The position numbers were made by a program, and so were the translations under genes. From the NCBI GenBank assembly GCA_045586925.1, contig JAZNBG010000019.1:1-64000 (forward strand): a DNA stretch of 64,000 bases, read 5' to 3'. The notes under the pieces are model-generated. The model was not told where the DNA came from and ran no database searches. It was given only the letters and a program-made list of their open reading frames with translations. The DNA comes from SIG440 sp045586925. Lineage in GTDB: Bacteria; Bacillota; Clostridia; Monoglobales; Monoglobaceae. Position 1 is the stretch's first letter, and each line of letters opens with the position of its first letter. Positions 17,128 through 24,487 of the stretch are shown piece after piece.

Positions 17128-18273
17128 ATGAAAACCGCCGCAATAATCTGCGAATACAACCCATTTCACAATGGGCACGAATACCAGATTTCACGCACAA
17201 AAGAGCTGTGCGGGGCTGATTTTGTTGTTGCCATAATGAGCGGCAACTTTGTTCAGCGCGGTGATGTTGCAATATTCTCAAAAGAGGTGCGTGCCAAGGC
17301 AGCCATTGTCTCGGGTGCAGATTTGGTAATTGAACTGCCTACCGTATTCGCAATGCAATCGGCAGAATTCTTTGCTATGGGCGGAGTTTCAATTGCAAAC
17401 GCTTTGGGAATTGTAGATTTCCTCTCTTTTGGTGCGGAATGTGACGATACCCAGCAACTCAAAGCAATTGCAGCTCTTTTATGTAATGAACCATCTGAAT
17501 TTTCAGGCATTTTAAAAGAGCATCTTGACACAGGTATGGCATATCCTGCAGCAAGAGCCGCCGCCATAGCCCAATTTCTTGGCAGCGATGCTGCAGAACT
17601 AATCAACACTCCCAATAATATTCTCGGCATCGAATACTGTAAGGCTCTTTGCAGACTTGGCAGCAGCATAACGCCTGTCGCCATAAAACGCAAAGGTGCC
17701 GACCACGATTCCACAACAGTTGATAACGGGTTTGCCTCGGCAACACATCTGCGGAAACTGATTACATCGGGAAATCTTGATGAAACCCTTTTGTATATCC
17801 CCGACCATTGTCACAAACTCTTTAAAGATGCTGATGTTCATTGTATCAGCGCAATGGAAAAATCAATCATTGCTGAACTTATTAAGATACCTCCTGAAAC
17901 ACTTGCAGAAATCTGTGATGTTGGCGAAGGCATAGAAAATCGTATCAAAGCCGCCGCATTGAAAGCGAGGACTGTTGACGAGCTTGCAGACCTGATAAAA
18001 ACCAAACGGTATACTCACAGCAGAATACGCCGTATACTCCTCTCTGCATATCTTGGTATTACCGACGGACATCGCCGTATGAATGTTCCGTATATAAAAA
18101 TTCTTTGCCACAACGAAAAGGGTCAGGAGCTTATTGCCAAAATTAAAAAGACTGCATCTGTGCCGATAGTAAGAAATACATCGCAGATAAATAAGTTGAA
18201 AAATCCCAAAATTAAAGACTTTTGGGAAACGGAACGAACCTTTGACAATCTATATAATATGTTTAGAATATAA
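17128..18273 (+). CDS. tmcAL: tRNA(Met) cytidine acetate ligase
   Basis: A 381-residue member of the TmcAL (YlbM) family, which activates acetate with ATP and acetylates cytidine 34 of elongator tRNA-Met. The N-terminal nucleotidyltransferase fold has the CEYNPFHNGH motif (HxGH type), followed by the conserved MSGNFVQRG and ADLVIELP blocks. An AGAGGAG site precedes the ATG. It faces away from pta-ackA, so an acetate-using enzyme sits beside the acetate-producing pathway; any functional link is inference. A palindromic terminator follows. Confidence 0.93.
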   Translation: MKTAAIICEYNPFHNGHEYQISRTKELCGADFVVAIMSGNFVQRGDVAIFSKEVRAKAAIVSGADLVIELPTVFAMQSAEFFAMGGVSIANALGIVDFLSFGAECDDTQQLKAIAALLCNEPSEFSGILKEHLDTGMAYPAARAAAIAQFLGSDAAELINTPNNILGIEYCKALCRLGSSITPVAIKRKGADHDSTTVDNGFASATHLRKLITSGNLDETLLYIPDHCHKLFKDADVHCISAMEKSIIAELIKIPPETLAEICDVGEGIENRIKAAALKARTVDELADLIKTKRYTHSRIRRILLSAYLGITDGHRRMNVPYIKILCHNEKGQELIAKIKKTASVPIVRNTSQINKLKNPKIKDFWETERTFDNLYNMFRI

Positions 18274-18283
18274 AAAGCCAAAC

Positions 18284-18315
18284 AAAATAACCCAAGCAAT
18301 TGCTTGGGTTATTTT
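18284..18315. terminator. Bidirectional terminator between tmcAL and tuf
   Basis: A 32-nt perfect palindrome, AAAATAACCCAAGCAA and its inverse, lies between two converging genes. Confidence 0.9.
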
Positions 18316-18340
18316 AATAAACATTAGTTGTTTACGTTAA

Positions 18341-19543
18341 TTACTCAATGATTTCTGTAACAACGCCTGAACCAACTGTACGTCCACCTTCACGGATAGC
18401 GAAACGGAGACCTTCTTCAACAGCGATTGTTGTTGTAAGTTCAACAGTCATTGTAACGTTATCACCAGGCATACACATTTCTGTGCCTTCAGGAAGGTTA
18501 ACTACACCAGTAACGTCAGTTGTTCTGAAATAGAACTGAGGTCTGTAGTTTGTGAAGAAAGGAGTATGACGTCCGCCTTCTTCCTTGGTCAGAACGTAAA
18601 CTTCACCCTTGAACTTTGTGTGAGGATGAATTGTACCGGGCTTTGCAAGAACCTGTCCTCTTTCGATTTCGTTTCTCTGAACACCACGGAGAAGAGCACC
18701 GATGTTATCACCAGCTTCAGCCTGATCAAGAAGCTTTCTGAACATTTCGATACCTGTAACAACAACTTTTCTTGATTCGTCAGAAAGACCAACGATTTCA
18801 ACTTCGTCAGAAAGGTTAAGAGTACCTCTTTCAACTCTACCTGTAGCAACTGTACCACGGCCTGTGATTGAGAATACGTCCTCAACAGGCATAAGGAAAG
18901 GAAGATCTGACTTTCTTTCAGGTGTAGGAATGTATGAGTCAACTGCGTCCATAAGTTCCTTAATGCAAGCATATTCAGGAGCTGAAGGATCTGTTGATGC
19001 AGATTCAAGAACTGCAAGACCTGAACCCTTAACGATCGGGATTTCATCACCGGGGAATTCGTATTCTGAGAGAAGGTCACGGATTTCCATTTCAACGAGT
19101 TCGAGAAGTTCGGGGTCGTCAACCTGGTCAACCTTGTTCATGAATACAACAATCTTCGGAACGCCAACCTGACGTGAAAGAAGAATGTGTTCTCTTGTCT
19201 GGGGCATAGGACCATCAGCAGAAGAAACAACGAGGATAGCACCATCCATCTGAGCAGCACCGGTAATCATGTTCTTAACGTAGTCAGCATGTCCGGGGCA
19301 GTCAACGTGTGCATAGTGACGTGCTTCTGTTTCGTACTCAACGTGAGCTGTAGAGATTGTGATACCTCTTTCTCTTTCCTCAGGAGCCTTATCGATCATA
19401 TCGTAAGCTTCGTACTGAGCCTTACCGTCCATAGCAAGTACCTTTGTAATTGCAGCGGTAAGAGTTGTTTTACCATGGTCAACGTGGCCGATAGTACCAA
19501 TGTTAACATGGGGTTTGGTTCTTTCATATTTAGCTTTTGCCAT
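18341..19543 (-). CDS. tuf: Elongation factor Tu
   Basis: A 400-residue GTPase delivering aminoacyl-tRNA to the ribosome. GTP-binding motifs are GHVDHGKTT, DCPGHADY and NKVDQVDD; the C-terminal beta barrels are complete. It is the last gene of the str cluster but has its own promoter at 19590-19618 after a weak hairpin at 19623-19645. The strong AGGAGG site fits a highly expressed gene. Confidence 0.99.
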   Translation of the reverse strand: MAKAKYERTKPHVNIGTIGHVDHGKTTLTAAITKVLAMDGKAQYEAYDMIDKAPEERERGITISTAHVEYETEARHYAHVDCPGHADYVKNMITGAAQMDGAILVVSSADGPMPQTREHILLSRQVGVPKIVVFMNKVDQVDDPELLELVEMEIRDLLSEYEFPGDEIPIVKGSGLAVLESASTDPSAPEYACIKELMDAVDSYIPTPERKSDLPFLMPVEDVFSITGRGTVATGRVERGTLNLSDEVEIVGLSDESRKVVVTGIEMFRKLLDQAEAGDNIGALLRGVQRNEIERGQVLAKPGTIHPHTKFKGEVYVLTKEEGGRHTPFFTNYRPQFYFRTTDVTGVVNLPEGTEMCMPGDNVTMTVELTTTIAVEEGLRFAIREGGRTVGSGVVTEIIE

Positions 19544-19589
19544 TTTAATTTCCTCCTAACTTGGATATAAGTTAATTAATTTACTAATT

Positions 19590-19618
19590 ATTTTACTACA
19601 AAAGTGAATAGTTTTCAA
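19590..19618 (-). promoter_or_regulatory. tuf promoter
   Basis: TTGAAA (19613-19618) and TAAAAT (19590-19595) on the minus strand with 17 nt between them, in the 111-nt fusA-tuf spacer. Confidence 0.75.
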
Positions 19619-19654
19619 TAGATTTTTCAAAAAAAGTTTGAAAAAAGTGCACAA

Positions 19655-21766
19655 TTATTCACTCTTTGCTCTGTCACTGATAATCTTATCCTGAACAGAT
19701 TTGGGAACTTCGCTGTAGTGTGAAGGTTCCATAGAATACTGACCACGTCCCTGTGTACCACTACGGAGAACGGTTGCATAACCGAACATCTCAGAAAGGG
19801 GAACGTCTGCAGTAACCTGTGTAACACCGCCTGATCTTGATTCCTGGCACTTAATCATACCACGTCTTGAGCTAAGGTCACCGATAACAAAGCCAAGGTA
19901 GTCATCAGGTGTGATTACGTTAACAAGCATAATAGGTTCTTTAAGAACAGGGTCTGACTTTCTCATAGCATCTTTGAAAGCCATAGAAGCAGCAATCTTA
20001 AATGCCATTTCTGATGAATCGACTTCGTGGTAAGAACCATCATAAAGTGTAGCCTTGAGGTCAACTACGTTATAGCCCGCAAGAACACCATTGAGCATAG
20101 CACTCTGAATACCGGCGTCAACAGCAGGGATATATTCCTTAGGAATAGCACCGCCGACAACCTTGTTTTCAAAGATATATCCTTCGCCTTCTTCCAGTGG
20201 CTCGAACTTAACAAGTACGTGACCGTACTGACCCTTACCACCTGACTGACGAGCATACTTATGCTCAACGTCAACAGGCTTGCGGAATGCTTCACGGTAA
20301 GATACCTGAGGCTGACCAACATTTGCTTCTACCTTAAATTCGCGAAGGAGACGGTCAACAATGATTTCAAGGTGAAGCTCACCCATACCAGCAATGATTG
20401 TCTGACCTGTTTCTTCGTCAGTATAAGTCTTAAATGTAGGATCCTCTTCTGCAAGCTTCGCAAGAGCAATACCCATCTTTTCCTGACCTGCTTTTGTCTT
20501 AGGTTCAATAGCAACACGGATAACAGGTTCAGGGAAGTTCATAGACTCAAGGATGATAGGATGCTTTTCGTCACAAAGAGTTTCACCTGTTGTTGTATTC
20601 TGGAGACCAACTGCAGCTGCAATGTCACCTGAATATACAATATCAAGGTCTTCTCTGTGGTTTGCGTGCATCTGAAGGATTCTACCCATACGTTCTCTCT
20701 TACCCTTGCAAGAGTTGAGAACGTGTGAACCCTTTTCAAGTGTACCTGAATATACACGGAAGAAGCAAATTTTACCAACAAAAGGGTCTGTTGCAATCTT
20801 AAACGCAAGAGCAGAGAATGGTGCATCATCAGATGATGGTCTTTCATCCTCTTCGTCTGTGTCAGGATTTACACCCTTGATGTTAGGAACATCTGTTGGT
20901 GCGGGCATATATTCAATTACTGCATCAAGAAGCAACTGAACACCCTTGTTTCTGTACGCTGTTCCGCAAAGAACAGGTACGATTTCGTTGTTGATGGTTG
21001 CACGACGGAGTGCCGCCTTAAGCTCATCAACTGTGATTTCTTCGCCGCCGAAATACTTTTCAAGAAGGTCTTCGTCGGTTTCACAGATAGATTCAACCAT
21101 CTTGTCATGATATTCCTGAGCCTTGTCCATCATATCAGCAGGAATAGCATCCTTGTGATAGCTGTTACCGAGTTCATCATCATAAATCTCGGCTTCCATA
21201 TTCATAAGGTCAATGATACCAACGAATGTATCCTCAGCACCGATAGGAAGCTGAATGGGAACACCGTTTGCATTGAGTCTTTCGTGAATCATATTTACTA
21301 CGTTGTAGAAATCTGCGCCCATAATATCCATTTTGTTAACGAATATCATACGGGGAACCTTGTATTCATCAGCCTGACGCCAAACTGTTTCAGACTGAGG
21401 CTCAACACCACCCTTAGCGCACATAACTGTAACAGAACCGTCAAGAACTCTCAGTGAACGCTGAACTTCAACTGTAAAGTCAACGTGTCCGGGAGTATCA
21501 ATGATGTTAATTCTGTGTTTTTTGCCGCCATAGGGGCCTTCTTTGGGTTCCCAGAAACAGGTTGTAGCAGCAGAGGTAATTGTAATACCACGCTCCTGCT
21601 CCTGAGCCATCCAGTCCATAGTAGCGCCGCCTTCGTGGGTTTCACCAAGCTTATGGTTGATACCTGTGTAATACAAGATACGTTCTGTAGTAGTAGTCTT
21701 TCCGGCATCGATGTGAGCCATGATACCGATATTTCTTGTTCTTTCAAGCGAATACGCTCTACCCAT
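19655..21766 (-). CDS. fusA: Elongation factor G
   Basis: A 703-residue translocase GTPase. G motifs are AHIDAGKTT, DTPGHVDF and NKMD; domains II-V follow at the usual length. The ATG at 21766 is preferred because AAAGGAG lies 5 nt upstream; the ORF extends to 21784 without support. It is preceded by 323 nt containing two long palindromes (21840-21947 and 21972-22079). Confidence 0.99.
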   Translation of the reverse strand: MGRAYSLERTRNIGIMAHIDAGKTTTTERILYYTGINHKLGETHEGGATMDWMAQEQERGITITSAATTCFWEPKEGPYGGKKHRINIIDTPGHVDFTVEVQRSLRVLDGSVTVMCAKGGVEPQSETVWRQADEYKVPRMIFVNKMDIMGADFYNVVNMIHERLNANGVPIQLPIGAEDTFVGIIDLMNMEAEIYDDELGNSYHKDAIPADMMDKAQEYHDKMVESICETDEDLLEKYFGGEEITVDELKAALRRATINNEIVPVLCGTAYRNKGVQLLLDAVIEYMPAPTDVPNIKGVNPDTDEEDERPSSDDAPFSALAFKIATDPFVGKICFFRVYSGTLEKGSHVLNSCKGKRERMGRILQMHANHREDLDIVYSGDIAAAVGLQNTTTGETLCDEKHPIILESMNFPEPVIRVAIEPKTKAGQEKMGIALAKLAEEDPTFKTYTDEETGQTIIAGMGELHLEIIVDRLLREFKVEANVGQPQVSYREAFRKPVDVEHKYARQSGGKGQYGHVLVKFEPLEEGEGYIFENKVVGGAIPKEYIPAVDAGIQSAMLNGVLAGYNVVDLKATLYDGSYHEVDSSEMAFKIAASMAFKDAMRKSDPVLKEPIMLVNVITPDDYLGFVIGDLSSRRGMIKCQESRSGGVTQVTADVPLSEMFGYATVLRSGTQGRGQYSMEPSHYSEVPKSVQDKIISDRAKSE

Positions 21767-21839
21767 AGTAACTCCTTTCAACACATAAAATGTGTTAATT
21801 TAATCGAAAATTGGCTTTCCGCCATCCTGTAGTGCAAAG

Positions 21840-21947
21840 AAAATTGCCTTAGATTTGGTGAATGCGAAGCTGAAAAAAGCGGAGTGTATACGATATACAC
21901 GAGCATTTTTTCAAGCTGAGCACATTCGCCGAAGATGAGGCGATTTT
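21840..21947. repeat. Long imperfect palindrome, copy 1
   Basis: A 108-nt element whose halves pair over most of their length. Outer arms are AAAATTGCCT (21840-21849) with AGGCGATTTT (21938-21947), then GGTGAATG with CATTCGCC and GAAAAAAGC with GCATTTTTTC, closing on a GTGTAT/ATACAC tip. It contains no open reading frame. A second copy starts 132 bp further on. Confidence 0.8.
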
Positions 21948-21971
21948 CAAAGCAAAACTTTTCTCGCACAA

Positions 21972-22079
21972 AAAATTGTTTTAGATTTGGTGAATGCGAA
22001 GCTGAAAAAAACGGAGTGTATATGATATACTCGAGTATTTTTTCAAGCTGAGCACATTCGCCGAAGATGAAACAATTTT
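21972..22079. repeat. Long imperfect palindrome, copy 2
   Basis: Same length as copy 1 with nine base differences by eye. Outer arms are AAAATTGTTT (21972-21981) with AAACAATTTT (22070-22079). Seven of the nine differences fall at positions that keep pairing, such as CC/GG to TT/AA. It lies 10 nt after the rpsG stop. Confidence 0.8.
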
Positions 22080-22089
22080 TAAAGCGAGA

Positions 22090-22560
22090 TTACCAGCGGA
22101 AATGAGCGAATGCCTTATTCGCTTCTGCCATTTTGTGTGTGTCTTCTTTCTTTTTGAAAGCACCGCCTGTGCTGTTTGTCGCATCCATAAGCTCGTTTGC
22201 AAGTCTTTCAGCCATTGTTCTTTCGCTTCTCTGTCTTGCATAGAGTGTGATCCATCTGAGGCCCAGTGTTTCGCGTCTTTCAGCTCTAACTTCAATCGGA
22301 ACCTGATAGTTAGCACCTCCGACACGTCTAGCTTTAACCTCCAATACAGGCATAACGGCATTCATAGCTTCCTCAAAAACTTCAACAGGGTCTTTACCTG
22401 TTTTTTCCTTTATGATTGCGAATGCATCATAAACGATAGCCTGAGCAACACCCTTCTTGCCGTCGAGCATAATATTGTTGATAAGACGAGTAACAGTCTT
22501 GCTGTTGTACATAGGATCCGGCAACACGTCACGACGTGCAATATGTCCTTTTCTTGGCAC
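22090..22560 (-). CDS. rpsG: 30S ribosomal protein S7
   Basis: A 156-residue small-subunit protein that nucleates the 16S rRNA 3' domain. MPRKGHIARRDVLPDP, LINNIMLDGKKG and the GGANYQVP segment are typical. A GGAGGG site precedes the ATG. It follows rpsL in the str operon with a 158-nt spacer (22561-22718) carrying small hairpins; in other bacteria S7 regulates the operon from this spacer, but no specific structure could be confirmed here. Confidence 0.98.
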   Translation of the reverse strand: MPRKGHIARRDVLPDPMYNSKTVTRLINNIMLDGKKGVAQAIVYDAFAIIKEKTGKDPVEVFEEAMNAVMPVLEVKARRVGGANYQVPIEVRAERRETLGLRWITLYARQRSERTMAERLANELMDATNSTGGAFKKKEDTHKMAEANKAFAHFRW

Positions 22561-22718
22561 TTATCTTCCCTCCATTCTTTGTGAATAATATCCACAAGGT
22601 ACTCAATACCCTTAAGGATACTGCTAGTGCTGTATACTATATACAACCGGGACTGAACCCAATATATATAAAATAGTAATACGCACTATAAAGTAATTTT
22701 CATACTTAAAATTTTGTC

Positions 22719-23138
22719 TTACTTACCTTCTTTAGGTCTCTTAGCTCCGTACTTGGATCTTGACTGGTTACGTTTCTGAACGCCCTGTGTATCAAGTGTA
22801 CCACGGATAATGTGATAACGTACACCAGGGAGGTCCTTAACTCTACCGCCACGGATAAGCACTACGCTATGTTCCTGGAGATTGTGACCAATACCGGGAA
22901 TGTAAGCTGAAACTTCGATACCGTTTGTAAGACGAACTCTGGCAACCTTACGGAGTGCTGAGTTAGGCTTTTTAGGTGTCATTGTTCTAACAGATGTACA
23001 AACACCTCTCTTCTGCGGTGAATCCTGATCTGTGTATCTCTTTTTAATGGTATTGAAACCCTTGAGAAGTGCAGGAGCAGTAGATTTCTTTTCCGCAGTC
23101 TGTCTGCCTTTCTTAACTAGCTGGTTAAATGTTGGCAA
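22719..23138 (-). CDS. rpsL: 30S ribosomal protein S12
   Basis: A 139-residue decoding-centre protein. MPTFNQLVKKGR, TPKKPNSALRKVARVRL (with the lysine linked to streptomycin resistance) and GGRVKDLPGVRYH are all intact, so no classical streptomycin-resistance substitution is evident at those sites. It lies between the L7Ae-like gene and rpsG. AGGAGG precedes the start. Confidence 0.98.
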   Translation of the reverse strand: MPTFNQLVKKGRQTAEKKSTAPALLKGFNTIKKRYTDQDSPQKRGVCTSVRTMTPKKPNSALRKVARVRLTNGIEVSAYIPGIGHNLQEHSVVLIRGGRVKDLPGVRYHIIRGTLDTQGVQKRNQSRSKYGAKRPKEGK

Positions 23139-23198
23139 TTATTTTCACCTCCTGTATATAGATTGACGGGGACTTGCGTCCCTGTATAAAAACGCATA

Positions 23199-23447
23199 TT
23201 ATGCGTCCTTACCTAAAATTGTTGCAACCGCAGTGGGAACCTCAACGTGACAAGCCTTTGCAAGCTCCTTCATATTGTTGACGTAAATCACCTCTACGTT
23301 TTTTTCACCGCAAAGTCTTTCCAAAGGAAAAACAACGTGGCTGTCTGCATCACGGGCAACAAAAACCATCTCAGCTTTTCCCGATTCGATGACCTTTTTG
23401 GACTGCTTAAGCCCTACCACATGCGGATTTTGTTTAATTCGTTCCAT
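23199..23447 (-). CDS. rplGB: L7Ae-family ribosomal protein (YbxF/RplGB-like)
   Basis: An 82-residue L7Ae/L30e/S12e/Gadd45-fold protein that in Firmicutes binds kink-turn RNA. KQSKKVIESGKAEMVFVARDA and the PLERLCGEKNVEV region match the family. It is the first gene of this str operon, with a promoter at 23522-23550 and a leader of about 70 nt that contains a GTGCGG/CCGCAC stem. rpoB-rpoC, which normally precede it, are not present upstream. Confidence 0.93.
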   Translation of the reverse strand: MERIKQNPHVVGLKQSKKVIESGKAEMVFVARDADSHVVFPLERLCGEKNVEVIYVNNMKELAKACHVEVPTAVATILGKDA

Positions 23448-23521
23448 TTTATTTCACCTTGCACTGTTGGTGCGGGGATTGGCGAAATACCGCACTATCC
23501 CAATATTACAAAATACACTTG

Positions 23522-23550
23522 ATTGTACCATTTTCCAAGCCTTTTGTCAA
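23522..23550 (-). promoter_or_regulatory. Promoter of the str operon
   Basis: A consensus TTGACA (23545-23550) and TACAAT (23522-23527) on the minus strand, 17 nt apart. This is one of the best promoter matches in the window. Confidence 0.85.
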
Positions 23551-23634
23551 GTACTATATATATGGTTTTCACCAAAAATTTTTCACAAATTATTGGATTT
23601 TAATACCTTATATGTGTAAAAATGATACAAAGAC

Positions 23635-23889
23635 CTAATCTTGTTCCTTTGCAGCAATCAAAGCTTGAGCCAGTTGGTCAGGGCAGGATGTTCCTCTTCC
23701 GTTGCAGTCAATGCCGCGTAATTTTGATATTGCCACGTCAACATCCATCCCTTCAACCAGCCTTGCGACCCCCTGAGTGTTGCCCATACATCCAAATACA
23801 AATTTGACATTTTTTACGGTATTGCCATCAAGGTCAAATGAAATTTCTCTTGAGCAGGTTCCACGGGTTTTATAAGAAAAACTTTTCAT
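23635..23889 (-). CDS. TSCPD domain protein
   Basis: An 84-residue TSCPD-domain protein of the short stand-alone type. The signature GRGTSCPDQLA lies near the C-terminus, and two further cysteines (RGTCSREI, FGCMGNT) are conserved in this family. The domain also occurs at the C-terminus of some class II ribonucleotide reductases; the function of the short form is unknown. The ATG at 23889 is chosen because AAAGGAG is 7 nt upstream, while an ATG two codons earlier would be too close. It follows the HU gene and terminator. Confidence 0.85.
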   Translation of the reverse strand: MKSFSYKTRGTCSREISFDLDGNTVKNVKFVFGCMGNTQGVARLVEGMDVDVAISKLRGIDCNGRGTSCPDQLAQALIAAKEQD

Positions 23890-23934
23890 AAACATTCTCC
23901 TTTAATTAAATATTTACATTTTGCCTCTGTGCAC

Positions 23935-23962
23935 AAAAAAAGAACGCCCACCGGCGTTCTTT
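23935..23962 (-). terminator. HU gene terminator
   Basis: A 10-bp stem AAAGAACGCC with GGCGTTCTTT, CACC loop, followed by a T-run on the minus strand. Confidence 0.85.
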
Positions 23963-23977
23963 CTAAGAGATAAAATC

Positions 23978-24253
23978 TTATTTGTTGATAAGGTCTTTAA
24001 GAGCCTTGCCTGCTTTGAATGCGGGAACCTTAGCTGCAGCAATCTTCATTTCTGCACCTGTCTGGGGGTTTCTGCCTGTTCTAGCTGCTCTTTCTCTTAC
24101 TTCAAAACCACCGAAGCCAACGAGCTGAACTTTGTCGCCCTTAGCAAGAGCACCTTCAACTGCACCTACAAATGCGTTGAGAGCTGCTTCTGCGTCCTTC
24201 TTTGAGAGGTTAGCTTTTTCAGCCATTACTGCAATCAATTCTGTTTTATTCAT
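23978..24253 (-). CDS. hup: DNA-binding protein HU
   Basis: A 91-residue histone-like protein that bends DNA as a dimer. MNKTELIAVMAEKANLSKKDAE and the GFGGFEVRERAARTGRNPQTG arm are typical. AAAGGAG precedes the ATG. A possible promoter (TGGAAA, 17 nt, TAAGAT) lies in the 234-nt AT-rich region upstream, which otherwise shows only a short TTGTCA/TGACAA inverted repeat. Confidence 0.98.
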   Translation of the reverse strand: MNKTELIAVMAEKANLSKKDAEAALNAFVGAVEGALAKGDKVQLVGFGGFEVRERAARTGRNPQTGAEMKIAAAKVPAFKAGKALKDLINK

Positions 24254-24487
24254 TTTTAAAACTCCTTTTCTTTTTAAATATAATAAATATTTAAGTAATT
24301 AATTAATAAAGTTATTATTATCTTACTACATATTTTCGTAAATTTCCATAGTTTTCTCTATTTTTTTATATTTTTGTCACTTTTGACAAATTTATAACAA
24401 TTGTTTTGCATTAAATGCACAGTAAAACTACGTTTTTTGGGTCTTTTAACACCAATGCAGACCTTGTTGCAAAGAGTATTTCCAACA

